The position numbers and the translations under genes are program-made. A stretch of 64,000 bases of DNA from Canibacter oris. GTDB taxonomy: Bacteria > Actinomycetota > Actinomycetes > Actinomycetales > Microbacteriaceae. The notes under the pieces are model-generated. The model did not search any database and was not told the DNA's origin. It saw only the letters and a program-made list of their open reading frames with translations. Shown in pieces: positions 39,600 through 48,939 of the stretch. The stretch spans positions 1 through 64,000 of the forward strand of contig NZ_JACIFD010000009.1 of NCBI RefSeq assembly GCF_014197205.1, given 5' to 3'. The stretch's first letter is position 1. The number at the start of each line of letters is the position of its first letter.

Positions 39600-41198
39600 T
39601 TACAGTGGAATATTGCCGTGCTTTTTCGGTGGCAGCTCCGCGCGCTTACCACGCAAGCCACGCAGTGCCTTAATGACTGCGAGACGAGTGCCCGCCGGCT
39701 CCAGCACGTTGTCAATCTCGCCGCGCTCTGCAGCCAGGAAAGGTGAGGTCACATCGGCGGTGTATTTTGCCGTCAGCTCTGCGCGCAGTGCCTCCACATC
39801 TTCGCCTCGCTCTGCTGCAGCGGCCAGCTCCTTACGGTAAAGAATATTAACCGCGCCGGCTCCGCCCATAACCGCAATCTCTGCGGTTGGCCACGCGATA
39901 TTGAAGTCTGCGCCCATCTCTTTAGAGCCCATCACAATGTAGGCACCGCCGTAAGCCTTGCGGGTAATAACGGTAACCAGCGGCACCGTTGCCTCGGCGT
40001 AAGCGTAAAGCAGCTTCGCGCCACGGCGAATCACGCCGTTATACTCCTGGTCGGTGCCCGGCAGATAGCCAGGAACATCAACCAGGGTGAGGATAGGAAT
40101 CGAGAAAGAGTCGCAGAAGCGCACAAATCGCGCAGCTTTTTCTGAAGCATCAATGTTCAAAGTGCCGGCCATCTGATTTGGCTGATTCGCCACGATGCCG
40201 ATGGTGCGGCCCTCCACGCGCCCAAAACCAATCAGCATATTCGGCGCAAACAGCGGCTGCACCTCCAGGAACTCACCGCCGTCAACCACCGAGGTGATAA
40301 CGGTCTTCATATCGTAAGGCTGGTTTGGGCTGTCAGGAATCAGCTTGTTGAGTTTGCGGTCTGCCTCGGTAATCTCGTAGGCGGTGTCGGTGTCATAAAC
40401 CGGAGCCTCCGCGAGATTGTTGTCGGGCAGGTAGCTAATCAGCGACCGCGCATAATCTAGCGCATCAAGCTCGTCGCTCGCCAGATAGTGCGAAACACCG
40501 CTGGTTTGGTTGTGGGTGCGGGCACCGCCCAGCTCCTCAAAGCCAACCTCTTCACCGGTAACCGTCTTAATAACGTCAGGGCCCGTCACAAACATGTGGC
40601 TAGACTTATCAACCATAATCACGAAGTCGGTGAGCGCCGGAGAATAAACCGCGCCGCCAGCAGAAGGGCCCATCACAATCGAAATCTGCGGAATCACGCC
40701 GCTCGCCATGGTGTTGCGCTTAAAAATCTGCGCATACTTGCTGAGCGACACCACGCCCTCTTGAATTCGTGCCCCACCAGAGTCAAGCAGGCCAATAATC
40801 GGCACTCCGCAACGCAGCGCGAACTCCATCGCCTTCACAATCTTTTCGCCGGCAACCTCGCCGAGCGAACCACCAAAAGTGGTGAAATCTTGAGAGTAAA
40901 CAACCACTTGGCGACCGTGGATCTCGCCCGCGCCGGTAATCACCGAATCACCGAAGGGCCGATTCTGCTCCATCCCGAACGCGGTTGTACGGTGTTTCAC
41001 ATACTTGTCAAACTCCACGAAAGTGCCTGGATCAAGCAGCTCTTGAATACGCTCCCGGGCAGTCATCTTGCCGCGCGGATGCTGTTTAGCCGCAGCCGCG
41101 GCATCGCGGTCACCCACGGCCTCCTGATATTTACGGCGATGATCTGCAATGCGTCCAGCAGTGGTGGCAAGATCTGTCAGGTTCTTTGTCTCAGTCAC
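39600..41198 (-). CDS. accD: Acyl-CoA carboxylase carboxyltransferase (beta) subunit
   Basis: 532 residues of the AccD/PccB type. The oxyanion-hole segments [13 protein letters not shown] (N-half) and [21 protein letters not shown] (C-half) are intact, as is the family [12 protein letters not shown]. With a biotinylated alpha subunit (not in the window) it carboxylates acetyl- or propionyl-CoA for fatty acid or methylmalonyl-CoA metabolism; substrate preference cannot be read by eye. Divergent from birA, whose product attaches biotin to the alpha subunit. Confidence 0.93.
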   Translation of the reverse strand: MTETKNLTDLATTAGRIADHRRKYQEAVGDRDAAAAAKQHPRGKMTARERIQELLDPGTFVEFDKYVKHRTTAFGMEQNRPFGDSVITGAGEIHGRQVVVYSQDFTTFGGSLGEVAGEKIVKAMEFALRCGVPIIGLLDSGGARIQEGVVSLSKYAQIFKRNTMASGVIPQISIVMGPSAGGAVYSPALTDFVIMVDKSSHMFVTGPDVIKTVTGEEVGFEELGGARTHNQTSGVSHYLASDELDALDYARSLISYLPDNNLAEAPVYDTDTAYEITEADRKLNKLIPDSPNQPYDMKTVITSVVDGGEFLEVQPLFAPNMLIGFGRVEGRTIGIVANQPNQMAGTLNIDASEKAARFVRFCDSFSIPILTLVDVPGYLPGTDQEYNGVIRRGAKLLYAYAEATVPLVTVITRKAYGGAYIVMGSKEMGADFNIAWPTAEIAVMGGAGAVNILYRKELAAAAERGEDVEALRAELTAKYTADVTSPFLAAERGEIDNVLEPAGTRLAVIKALRGLRGKRAELPPKKHGNIPL

Positions 41199-41257
41199 AT
41201 TTCGATATTACCCGCACAAGCTGGCAGAAGCGGTATTAAACCCGGCAGGATATTACA

Positions 41258-42082
41258 ATGAGTTTTGTGCAATTACTACAAACCGCTGCGCTGGTTCGCG
41301 TGCAATACTTGGAGACTTGTGGATCCACCAACGCAGAAATGCAGCGCCTCGTGGCGGCAACCCCCCAGCTTGCGCCCCTGCTGTTGGTGACCGCTGCGCA
41401 AACTTCTGGCCGCGGCAGGCAGGGCAGGCAGTGGCAAGAAAGCCCCGGAAACTCGCTCGCCACCTCATATTTTTTGCCGTCGCTGCCGCCGGGAGCTGCC
41501 GCTCCGACATGGATTCCGCTGCTCGCCGGGGTCGCGCTCGTGCAAGCCCTACAAAAGTGGGTGCCGGCGCAACTGAAATGGCCTAACGACATTCTGGTGC
41601 CGCTGCACACTGCTGGAGTGCAACGCCAGCCCGATGACCTCGCAACACAGCGCGGCGGCTTCAAGCTCGCAGGAATCTTGTGTGAGCAGACCGCGAGTGG
41701 CTACATCATCGGTGCCGGCATCAACCTCTTAACCCCGGTGTCGCAGCTGCCCCCGGGCGCGATCTCACTGCGCAGCTGCGGGGCTACCGCACCAGAACAG
41801 CCGCTTGCGGCCCTAGCTGACCACCTGCTGGCGCTGTATGTGCAGCGGCTGCAAGAGTTGCTCGCGACAGCAACCCGCCAGCCCGAACGGCTCCCTGAAA
41901 TTGTTGCCGCACAGCTGGCAACTCTCGGACAGCGAGTGCGTGCGATTATGCCCGACGGTGCGACAGTCACCGGTTTTGCCCAGGGGCTTGGCGCTTACGG
42001 GGAACTAATTCTGCAACAGTCCGACGGCACAACCGTCGCGATTGCGGCCGCTGACATCGAACATTTGCGAGTCGGTGCGTAA
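41258..42082 (+). CDS. birA: Biotin-[acetyl-CoA-carboxylase] ligase
   Basis: 274 residues. The biotinyl-AMP loop GRGRQGRQW and KWPNDIL catalytic segment are intact; a C-terminal SH3-like domain ends the protein. It lacks the N-terminal helix-turn-helix of E. coli BirA, so it is a class I ligase without repressor function. The 59 bp between it and the divergent accD must hold both promoters. Confidence 0.93.
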   Translation: MSFVQLLQTAALVRVQYLETCGSTNAEMQRLVAATPQLAPLLLVTAAQTSGRGRQGRQWQESPGNSLATSYFLPSLPPGAAAPTWIPLLAGVALVQALQKWVPAQLKWPNDILVPLHTAGVQRQPDDLATQRGGFKLAGILCEQTASGYIIGAGINLLTPVSQLPPGAISLRSCGATAPEQPLAALADHLLALYVQRLQELLATATRQPERLPEIVAAQLATLGQRVRAIMPDGATVTGFAQGLGAYGELILQQSDGTTVAIAAADIEHLRVGA

Positions 42083-42138
42083 CCTCGGGTCGTAAAATAC
42101 GCCGTGCCCTGCGTGCGATGATACGTCATAATAGAGGT

Positions 42139-42786
42139 ATGCAATTTAACCCCCAGGAAGCCAGCTTCGGCGGCACCAGTTACTATGCTGCGGATCAGCC
42201 GGAGCAAATTTTGGTGCGCTTCCGGCGGCACGGCAAAGCGTTGTTTTGGCCGGTTGTGGCGCTGCTGCTCACCGGGCTATTGGGGGGAATGTATCTGGGG
42301 TCTTTTGCGGCGCCGTGGCAGAATCTTTTGCTGGCTGCGGGGCTTGCGGTGCTGGTTATTGCCGGGTTCGTGATTCCGCTCGCCGGGTGGTTTGCGGCGA
42401 AATCAACAATCACCACGACGCGGGTGATTTCGCGTTCAGGCGTGGTCACCCGGGTGCGGCAAGAAGTCGCTATTAACCGGGTGCGGTCGATTAGCTCCCG
42501 CCGCTCCCTGCTGCAGCGCCTCACCGGCAGCGGCAATATTGCGCTGTATATTGTGGGAGCAGACGAGCCATTGTTGCTGGCTGATGTGCCAGACGTTAAA
42601 AACATCGCCGAGGTGTTGCAGCAGCTCGTCGCAGAAAGCTACCGCCAAGATCGCGCACAGACCGGTTACTACAGTGCCATGCCGCAGCAGCCGCTTTTGG
42701 GGTATCAGGCAGATGCTGTCACTGCGCGGCTACCGGAGCAGGCTCCCATCGCGCCGTCTGGCTTTAGCGTGCAGCGCAAGCTGTAA
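42139..42786 (+). CDS. PH-domain (bPH2/DUF304) membrane protein
   Basis: About 215 residues from ATG 42139, preceded by AGAGG; an ATG at 42118 is an alternative. Two helices (about 34-56 and 62-85) form a membrane hairpin, followed by a bacterial PH domain with the family pattern STITTTRVISRSGVVTRVRQEVAINRVRSISSRRSLLQRL. Function of this family is not established. It follows birA, a pairing common in actinobacteria by my recollection. Confidence 0.85.
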   Translation: MQFNPQEASFGGTSYYAADQPEQILVRFRRHGKALFWPVVALLLTGLLGGMYLGSFAAPWQNLLLAAGLAVLVIAGFVIPLAGWFAAKSTITTTRVISRSGVVTRVRQEVAINRVRSISSRRSLLQRLTGSGNIALYIVGADEPLLLADVPDVKNIAEVLQQLVAESYRQDRAQTGYYSAMPQQPLLGYQADAVTARLPEQAPIAPSGFSVQRKL

Positions 42787-42795
42787 ATAGGGTGG

Positions 42796-42805
42796 GTGGA
42801 TCCAC
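42796..42805. repeat. Palindrome GTGGATCCAC in the response-regulator promoter region
   Basis: The only intergenic copy of six identical 10-bp palindromes in this window. It lies about 40 bp before the response regulator start and extends to GGTGGATCCACC if the flanking G and C are counted. Confidence 0.6.
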
Positions 42806-42847
42806 CAGCCAACTGCTCTAAACTCAAACACAGAGAGGAGTTGCAGC

Positions 42848-43561
42848 ATGAGTGAGACCCAGGTCACGCCGGTGCGGGTGCTGATTGTGGAAGACGAGCC
42901 CGCAATCGCCTCCCTGCTGCAGCTGGCGCTGCGCCATGAGGGATGGCAGGCGCAGGTGGCCGCTACCGGGAGTGCAGCTTTGCAGGCGGTGCGGCAGTGG
43001 CAGCCAGATTTGATTGTGCTCGACATTATGCTGCCCGAAATCAGCGGGATGGCGGTGTTACAGCAGATACGACGCGAGGGCATGATGCAGCCGGTGCTGT
43101 TTCTGACCGCGCTGGATACCGTCGATGATAAAGTGCGCGGGCTGGTTGCCGGCGGCGATGACTATGTCACAAAGCCGTTTAGCGTTGCGGAGGTAGTGGC
43201 ACGGCTGCGCAGTTTGTTGCGGCGCATTCGCCCCCAAAACGCGGCAAACGCCACGAGCGTGTTGCAGCTTGCAGATTTGGTGCTTGATGAGGATCAACTC
43301 ACCGCGCGGCGCGGTGAACGGCAGTTAGAGTTAACCGTGACCGAGTTTGAGCTGCTGCGGTTTTTGCTACAGAACATGGGTCGGGTGCTGTCAAAGCAGC
43401 AAATTTTAGACCGGGTGTGGGCATATGACTACGCCGGAAAAATTACGGTTGTGGAGCTTTATATTTCGTATCTGCGTAAGAAAGTTGATGGCGCGGGGGA
43501 GCCGAAGCTGATCCACACGGTGCGGGGCGTGGGTTATGTGCTGCGAGAGCCGCAAGCTTAG
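42848..43561 (+). CDS. OmpR/PhoB-family response regulator
   Basis: 237 residues. Receiver domain (about 9-125) with phospho-acceptor Asp59 in VLDIMLP, acidic pocket VEDEP, and Lys in YVTKPF. The winged-helix DNA-binding domain (about 140-235) includes LTVTEFELLRFLLQNMGRVLSKQQILDRVW and the YISYLRKKVDG wing. AGAGGAG precedes the ATG. No histidine kinase gene follows; the next sequence is the L10 leader. Confidence 0.92.
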   Translation: MSETQVTPVRVLIVEDEPAIASLLQLALRHEGWQAQVAATGSAALQAVRQWQPDLIVLDIMLPEISGMAVLQQIRREGMMQPVLFLTALDTVDDKVRGLVAGGDDYVTKPFSVAEVVARLRSLLRRIRPQNAANATSVLQLADLVLDEDQLTARRGERQLELTVTEFELLRFLLQNMGRVLSKQQILDRVWAYDYAGKITVVELYISYLRKKVDGAGEPKLIHTVRGVGYVLREPQA

Positions 43562-43675
43562 GGCGTGCGGTGGTGACTGCCATGTGGCCAGAGCGGGGCT
43601 GCTGCGGCCAGGCGGCAGACTGTCGATGCTGCAAAATTGTTTGCAGAGCGGCCTGAAATGTGTTAAGTTAGAACT

Positions 43676-43795
43676 TGGCCAAAGACCGCCGGTAGGAGCC
43701 CAGCTCCCGTAACGTGCGAAAGCAGACCTGCGCAGGCGCGAGATTTATCCTCCTTGAGAGTGAAGCTCCGTGCGTGCGCGCCGGAGCTTTTATTG
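43676..43795 (+). promoter_or_regulatory. Ribosomal protein L10 leader with attenuator-like hairpin
   Basis: GGTAGGAGCCCAGCTCCCGTAA followed by GTGCGAAAGCAGACCTGCGC is the conserved L10-binding leader seen upstream of rplJ; L10(L12)4 binding represses rplJL translation or transcription. A stem AAGCTCCG (43763-43770) / CGGAGCTT (43782-43789) running into TTTATTG may act as an attenuator. The rest of 43562-43864 shows no gene. Confidence 0.8.
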
Positions 43796-43864
43796 TTTTA
43801 AAGCTAAGGTGTGCGGCCCCTGATAACAACCGTTATTAGGTTCTGAAACAAGCTAGGGAGAGCC

Positions 43865-44380
43865 ATGGCGACGAAGGAAGCTGCGGTACTTGACCTTCAG
43901 AAGAAGTTCGAAGAGTCAAACGCCGTCCTGCTGACAGAGTACCGTGGGCTCAGCGTAACCGCTATGCGCACTGTGCGTAGCGCGATTCGCGAGCACGCGA
44001 CGTACGCCGTGGCGAAGAACACCCTGACCAAACTTGCTGCAAACAACGCAGGCATCACCGAGCTTGACGAGTACTTCACCGGTCCAACCGCTGTAGCATT
44101 CGTTTCAGGTGACACCGTTGCTGTAGCAAAGGGTCTACGTGACTTCGCTAAGGCAAACCCTCAACTGGTGATCAAGGGCGGCTACTTCGATGGCAAGCCA
44201 CTTGACGCTGCTGAGGTAAACAAGCTTGCTGATCTGGAGAGCCGCGAGGTCCTGCTGGCGAAGGCTGCAGGTGCTATGAAGGCGAAACTGTTCAGCGCTG
44301 CTTACATGTTCAACGCACCAGCTTCGGGCCTTGCTCGTGCTGCCGGCGCGTTGCGCGACAAGCAAGAGGCTGCAAACTAA
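43865..44380 (+). CDS. rplJ: 50S ribosomal protein L10
   Basis: 171 residues. N-terminal RNA-binding domain with VLLTEYRGLSVTAMRTVRSAIR and VAKNTLTKLA; the C-terminal helix binds the L7/L12 dimers encoded by the next gene. Start ATG 43865 after AGGGAG. Preceded by its own autoregulatory leader. Confidence 0.97.
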   Translation: MATKEAAVLDLQKKFEESNAVLLTEYRGLSVTAMRTVRSAIREHATYAVAKNTLTKLAANNAGITELDEYFTGPTAVAFVSGDTVAVAKGLRDFAKANPQLVIKGGYFDGKPLDAAEVNKLADLESREVLLAKAAGAMKAKLFSAAYMFNAPASGLARAAGALRDKQEAAN

Positions 44381-44473
44381 TTTAGTTTGCTTCCCCAAAA
44401 TCATTTAAATTGCTCGTTTACGCGGGCGAATCCACACCATAAGGTGTTGGGGTGAAAATCAAGGAGAAACAAA

Positions 44474-44857
44474 ATGGCTAAGCTTTCAACTGAAGAGCTT
44501 ATCGAGCAGTTCAAAGAGCTGACCCTCATCGAGCTGAGCGAATTCGTTAAGGCATTCGAGGAGACCTTCGAGGTTTCAGCTGCTGCTCCAGTTGCAGTTG
44601 CTGCTGCTCCAGCTGCTGGTGGCGACGCTCCAGCTGCTGAGGAGAAGGACTCATTCGACGTTATCCTCAAGGGTGCAGGTAGCTCAAAGATCGCTGTTAT
44701 CAAGGCAGTGCGCGAGCTGACCAGCCTGGGCCTGGGCGAGGCAAAGGCACTTGTAGAAGAGGCTCCAAAGCCAGTTCTTGAGGGTGCTAAGAAGGAAGAT
44801 GCAGAGGCTGCAAAGGCTAAGCTGGAAGAGGCTGGCGCTGAGGTAGAGCTCGCATAA
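44474..44857 (+). CDS. rplL: 50S ribosomal protein L7/L12
   Basis: 127 residues: N-terminal dimerisation helix pair ([24 protein letters not shown]), Ala-rich hinge (about 40-60) and globular C-terminal domain ([24 protein letters not shown]) that recruits translation factors. AAGGAGA lies before the ATG. Followed by an intrinsic terminator. Confidence 0.97.
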   Translation: MAKLSTEELIEQFKELTLIELSEFVKAFEETFEVSAAAPVAVAAAPAAGGDAPAAEEKDSFDVILKGAGSSKIAVIKAVRELTSLGLGEAKALVEEAPKPVLEGAKKEDAEAAKAKLEEAGAEVELA

Positions 44858-44880
44858 CTTCTGCGACGCGAAAGCATTTT

Positions 44881-44910
44881 AAGACCGGGGTCTTTAGGCC
44901 CCGGTCTTTG
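44881..44910 (+). terminator. rplJL terminator
   Basis: Perfect 10-bp stem AAGACCGGGG (44881-44890) / CCCCGGTCTT (44899-44908), 8-nt loop, then TTG. Confidence 0.85.
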
Positions 44911-45074
44911 CTATGGCCGGTGATGTAACAGCAGTTGCAGCAGGAAACTGCTTGATTTACAGTCGAGTGTATAAAACTATTACGCTGTATCGGCTCTGCA
45001 TCACTTCAATGATTTAAGGGGTTTAGTGCAGCGCAAAATACGGGCGTGATTAAAAGTCCTAGGGAGTTGGGAAA

Positions 45075-45716
45075 ATGTTTTTTAATCTGGTGCAGCTGGT
45101 TGTGGTTATCGGCCTGCTTTATGCTATCGGCCGTTTAACATACGGCGGGGTGGGAAAAATCGATAACGGAGGCAAATATAAATTTATAAACTCTTTAGTG
45201 CAACTGTTGTGGATGTTTTGCATTAACGGGTTTGTTTTTGCGTTATTGGCCGTGTTTGCAGTTATCTTACTAACTCTTTACGATTTCTTGAGCACCCCGG
45301 AATCTTATCAGGATATCGCTGGTGGCGGGCAGATTCTTGAAAACGCTATCGGGAGTTTCCCCGGAGGGGCTTTTTTGCTGACGCTATTAATTCTGATTTT
45401 TGCTACAGCAATCGTTACTTTTTTGGGTCGCAAGAAAATTCGTCGTCGAACCGATAAGTGGCAGCTCAACGAGGAGGGCTACGAAATCGGCGAGTATTTT
45501 ATTCAGTGGATCACTATTTACCTTGCCGTTTACCAGTTCTTCTTTGACGGTTTGCAAGATTTGATTGCGCTTGCGGTAACAGCTGAAACCGCGAAAGAGG
45601 TATTTGACATTGCGCTGTCGCCACGAAACATTAACCTGATCGCGCAGCCGGTTTTGATTTCTACCTGGATTTTAGTGGTGATGGAAAAACTGCGGCTGCG
45701 TAATAGTCAGCAGTAA
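45075..45716 (+). CDS. Unknown membrane protein
   Basis: 213 residues with about five hydrophobic segments (2-22, 45-72, 98-118, 143-165, 190-206) and a basic cytoplasmic loop GRKKIRRRTDKW. Richer in A and T than the core genes around it. ATG 45075 has AGGGAG upstream. No family recognised. The 3' end overlaps the convergent next gene by 56 bases. Confidence 0.6.
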   Translation: MFFNLVQLVVVIGLLYAIGRLTYGGVGKIDNGGKYKFINSLVQLLWMFCINGFVFALLAVFAVILLTLYDFLSTPESYQDIAGGGQILENAIGSFPGGAFLLTLLILIFATAIVTFLGRKKIRRRTDKWQLNEEGYEIGEYFIQWITIYLAVYQFFFDGLQDLIALAVTAETAKEVFDIALSPRNINLIAQPVLISTWILVVMEKLRLRNSQQ

Positions 45717-46161
45717 ATAACGTAGTGTTGCGTTTCAGCGCTTTGCGTTCTGTGTGTAACACATGGCAGCCCCAAATTGCCATCCATGTTGGGGCAAAAG
45801 GAGTTGCAAGCATAATCACAATAATTATCGGAAGGTTTAACGCTAAAGGATATGCATAGATGCCCAAAAACCATATGACGCCTTCAGGGTATGCCAGCAA
45901 AGGCAGAAAAATAAACCTGTAGGTGAGTAAAACACGAGCCCATGAATGGCGGGACTGCATGTTGCCCAGCATCACTAGCCAAAAAACCGTGTGCAAAAAA
46001 TTGAGCGGTAGAATATCTAAAATATTTTCTGGTGTGTGTGCGAAACTATTGCGAACAAGAGCGTTCATAACAAATCCAGCTGCTATCCCGACGCTGCTTG
46101 CAACTATGTCTGCGGCGCTGATTTTGTCAAGGACTTTCTGCTTAAACCAAGTTGACAACAT
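45661..46161 (-). CDS. Unknown membrane protein
   Basis: About 166 residues from ATG 46161, two bases after the stop of the upstream secreted-protein gene, suggesting coupled translation; a TTG at 46218 would extend it by 19 residues. Four or five hydrophobic segments, no family recognised. Its pairing with the secreted protein upstream could mean an immunity or export partner, but that is conjecture. Confidence 0.5.
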   Translation of the reverse strand: MLSTWFKQKVLDKISAADIVASSVGIAAGFVMNALVRNSFAHTPENILDILPLNFLHTVFWLVMLGNMQSRHSWARVLLTYRFIFLPLLAYPEGVIWFLGIYAYPLALNLPIIIVIMLATPFAPTWMAIWGCHVLHTERKALKRNTTLFTADYYAAAVFPSPLKSR

Positions 46162-46163
46162 TG

Positions 46164-47495
46164 CTAGTGCACGTTCCCCTGATATGTTTTCTTGCAGTGT
46201 GGAAAGTGGATTAGACAAGTGTAATTTGGGCTGCCGAAGCTAAAAACCTTTTGGAAAACTTGTTGTCCAAAGGAATTAATAGTTTTAGAACCGTAGGCTT
46301 CATGATTTGGAACGCCAAAATGGCTACCATTTGCTGCGACCATTCCAAAACGCCAAATTTGTACGGTTTCTTGATATGCGATACTGCCTAATGAGCAAAA
46401 AGGGTTACCAACGGAGTGATTAATTTCAAAACCTGAAGCCCCGTTGTTTGACCACAGGTTGTTTACCGCAATCCCTGCATCGCTCGCGGTTCTGGTTTCA
46501 ACCACGACGCCATTCTCCAGCTTTTTAGTTGCGCCGACACTTTTGAACCAATAAATTCGTTGATTGATTGGGTTATGCCAGTTAGATAAAACTTTGATAG
46601 CTGTGCGGTGTGGTTGGAAAACCCACGGATTAGGAGTTATATCTCCTCGATTGTCTCCGGAGAAGGTTGTAGAGTTGTTGCACCCTATTTCTCCGATGAG
46701 ATGAGGCTCAATGGTGACAGTGTCAGTGGGTATATATGTTAGATGTACCCAAGAGCCTAACGGAGAGTCATGATATGGCACTGACGAAACATCAGGTTTT
46801 ATAATATGTTCTTCGCTGAGCGTGGGTGCATCAAAACTGAGGCTGATAAATTCAGGTTCTTTAATTAAATCTAGTGATGCAGAGGTGTCTATCTCGGTGT
46901 TAGCTGACGGTTTGACAGTATTTGTCGTGTCAGGTGAGGAATTCTGAAGGTGCCCCTGCAACTTAAAAGTGTGGTGGCTTCCGGGAGCTAGATTATTGAC
47001 TGTGAGTTCGTTGTTGTGCAGCTTTTGTCCCGTGTTTGTGTCTTCATAGACGTAACCCTCTTTAAAATCGTCAGAGATTCTGATTGTTACAGAATTTTTT
47101 GTTGACATAATCGCAACGAACGGTGTTCTTTCGAAATCTTCTGCTGCGGGTGTTATATCAAAACCAGTTGTTGATCCGAAAACCACTGTGTTGCCTTGCG
47201 CATCGACTACCGGCGTTGTTTCGGTGTAAGTCATCTTCGCGGTTTTGTTTTTCGAAGAAACCCATTCTAGAGTCAGCAGCAATCCGATTTCTCCGGAGTC
47301 GTTGCGGACGTAAAATAAAGATTGCCCAACTTCTTCGCGAGACGACAAAATCTCAACCGGGTTGTTAGTGCTATCTACAACTTTAAATCCCTGACCATCT
47401 TGCACAATTTGAAAATCAGGCGACTCTTCTTGATGGACTAAAAACAGAGACAGTAGAAAAGAAGTGAGCGTAATCATAACAGTCTTCTTTAACAT
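46164..47495 (-). CDS. Secreted protein, possibly DUF3238-like, unknown function
   Basis: 443 residues from ATG 47495, chosen for the AAGGAG site 7 bases upstream. Signal peptide MLKKTVMITLTSFLLSLFL. The first half is a Thr/Asp-rich beta-type region. The second half has FSGDNRGDITPNPWVFQPHR, a central beta region and an ending ANGSHFGVPNHEAYGS, resembling DUF3238 secreted proteins. Three or more Cys in the second half may form disulfides. Lower GC than the core genome suggests acquisition. It heads a two-gene unit with the membrane protein downstream. Confidence 0.6.
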   Translation of the reverse strand: MLKKTVMITLTSFLLSLFLVHQEESPDFQIVQDGQGFKVVDSTNNPVEILSSREEVGQSLFYVRNDSGEIGLLLTLEWVSSKNKTAKMTYTETTPVVDAQGNTVVFGSTTGFDITPAAEDFERTPFVAIMSTKNSVTIRISDDFKEGYVYEDTNTGQKLHNNELTVNNLAPGSHHTFKLQGHLQNSSPDTTNTVKPSANTEIDTSASLDLIKEPEFISLSFDAPTLSEEHIIKPDVSSVPYHDSPLGSWVHLTYIPTDTVTIEPHLIGEIGCNNSTTFSGDNRGDITPNPWVFQPHRTAIKVLSNWHNPINQRIYWFKSVGATKKLENGVVVETRTASDAGIAVNNLWSNNGASGFEINHSVGNPFCSLGSIAYQETVQIWRFGMVAANGSHFGVPNHEAYGSKTINSFGQQVFQKVFSFGSPNYTCLIHFPHCKKTYQGNVH

Positions 47496-47670
47496 ATGAA
47501 AGCTCCTTGTATTTGAACAACGTCTTGTGGAATAAAATATCAAACTGAAAAAATTGCTGTCAATAGAAACTTATTTCTCACTCTGATTAGACCCACTGTT
47601 GTTAGCGGTTTTGAAGCTAGGGGAGCAGGGTGATTTGGCTGTTAGGTGTTAAACCCGGTAAAGTTGTTGT

Positions 47671-47762
47671 TGCTCCTCATGTGACGCAATCTTGGTTAAC
47701 CCCCCCAGGGCGGAAACGCAGCAAGGGTACCTGAGCTCTTGCGGGTGCGTGAGGAGCTTTTG
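47671..47762 (+). ncRNA. ffs: Signal recognition particle RNA (4.5S, small bacterial type)
   Basis: About 90 nt. Terminal stem GCTCCTCA (47672-47679) / TGAGGAGC (47750-47757). The apical part contains the conserved Ffh-binding loop CAGGGCGGAAACGCAGCAAGG (shown in part as GGCGGAAACGCAGCAAGG). It runs into CTTTTTGC, an apparent terminator. It scaffolds Ffh for co-translational membrane targeting. Confidence 0.93.
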
Positions 47763-47894
47763 CTTTCTAACTGCCCGCCATGTGCAATGTAGATTATGGC
47801 TTCGGGGTTATTGTTGCAATATAAAGTGTTTTGATGTACCATTTCGTTAACTCACTTAGAGGCAATGAGTGAGGAAGTTCAAAGGAGGACTAAA

Positions 47895-48440
47895 ATGAAA
47901 AAAATATTTGTTTTAATTTTCTCCGCACTCTTTGTGCTTACGCCTTTAGCAGCTTCGCCGACTTATGCAACAGAGACAGGTGTAGACGAAGCACATGAAT
48001 CAAGCGAGACTGGCTATGCTGGAGAAACTGGTCGTGTCCATGAACCATCAGCACCGCTTCCAGTAACGACATATCAGGTTGTTAACGTGAGTTCTTGGTC
48101 AGGCGCTAATTTCAATCAAAGGTATTTCGCTTGTAGTGCTGGATCACACGGCGTAACATGCGGTAATCATGTTGCGTTTAGTGCAACACGATCAATTGAA
48201 TTGGCGTTGGGGGCGAATTGGGGTACAACTGCATCTCAACTCGGTATCTCTTCATCTAGTGCCCAGACGGTCACTGGAAGTTGTACCAGAACACTTGCGC
48301 AAGGACAAAGATTAGTGGTCTATCCTTACGGTACATGGAAGCGCTATCAGATTAAGAAAACCACTTCACGCGTGGGTTCAACCACGAGTGGGTATTTATA
48401 CGCCTTTGACCCTTGGGGCATTCACTGCGTAGTGGAGTAA
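47895..48440 (+). CDS. Secreted Cys-containing protein, unknown
   Basis: 181 residues from ATG 47895 with an ideal AAAGGAGGA site. Signal peptide MKKIFVLIFSALFVLTPLAA(S)PTYA. Four or more Cys (CSAGSHGVTC, SCTRT, IHCVVE) suggest disulfides. The segment SIELALGANWGTTASQLGISSSSAQTVTGS... and the Tyr-rich VVYPYGTWKRYQIKK look like small secreted beta-proteins of Gram-positives; no name is justified. Co-directional with the next gene, 4 bp apart. Confidence 0.65.
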   Translation: MKKIFVLIFSALFVLTPLAASPTYATETGVDEAHESSETGYAGETGRVHEPSAPLPVTTYQVVNVSSWSGANFNQRYFACSAGSHGVTCGNHVAFSATRSIELALGANWGTTASQLGISSSSAQTVTGSCTRTLAQGQRLVVYPYGTWKRYQIKKTTSRVGSTTSGYLYAFDPWGIHCVVE

Positions 48441-48444
48441 CATC

Positions 48445-48837
48445 ATGTGGAGAAATATACCTATATTTGCTGGCTTACTACTCGGCTTGAGTGTTCCGGG
48501 GTGGAGCGACCCGGTTAATCCGGCGCAACAGTTAGGGATTACAACTGATGCATCCTGGTACATTGAACAGCTCGGTGTAGAGAATGTAATCATCTATGAT
48601 GTCACAGAGCAGGTGTACGGCGAGGATTACAAGAATTATCTTGACCCCGAAGGACGCATGTTTATGACCATAGTTGTGCAGTGTGAACCTGACGAAAATG
48701 GTATCGTGAAGCTGGGTATTTCTCGATCCGGTCTGCCACTGCCCTATTCATCGCAAGAAATTTACAGCAGGGAGTTTCGCGAAACCTCTTCAAAGTGGAT
48801 TCCTCACTGTAAACCATTGCTGGAACCTAAAAGATAA
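48445..48837 (+). CDS. Exported protein, unknown
   Basis: 130 residues with an N-terminal signal (MWRNIPIFAGLLLGLSVPGWS), two Cys (VQCEPDE, PHCKPL) and no known domain. GGAG overlaps the upstream stop region. Probably co-expressed and functionally paired with the secreted protein before it. Followed by a terminator. Confidence 0.55.
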   Translation: MWRNIPIFAGLLLGLSVPGWSDPVNPAQQLGITTDASWYIEQLGVENVIIYDVTEQVYGEDYKNYLDPEGRMFMTIVVQCEPDENGIVKLGISRSGLPLPYSSQEIYSREFRETSSKWIPHCKPLLEPKR

Positions 48838-48855
48838 CAAGTCCTAAATGATAAC

Positions 48856-48896
48856 AAGTGTGGGGTTACTCCTATTTAAGTAGCCCCACACTTTTA
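48856..48896. terminator. Intrinsic terminator (bidirectional)
   Basis: AAGTGTGGGG (48856-48865) pairs with CCCCACACTT (48884-48893), extended by TACT/AGTA, then TTTTACG. Lies between convergent genes. Confidence 0.85.
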
Positions 48897-48939
48897 CGTT
48901 TGAAAACAGGAAATGCTTTCTGCTTTGCAACCGGCGCTA

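Noticed and set aside
40488-41261. 257-residue frame opposite accD
   Set aside because: Antisense to intact accD and running through the accD-birA promoter gap.
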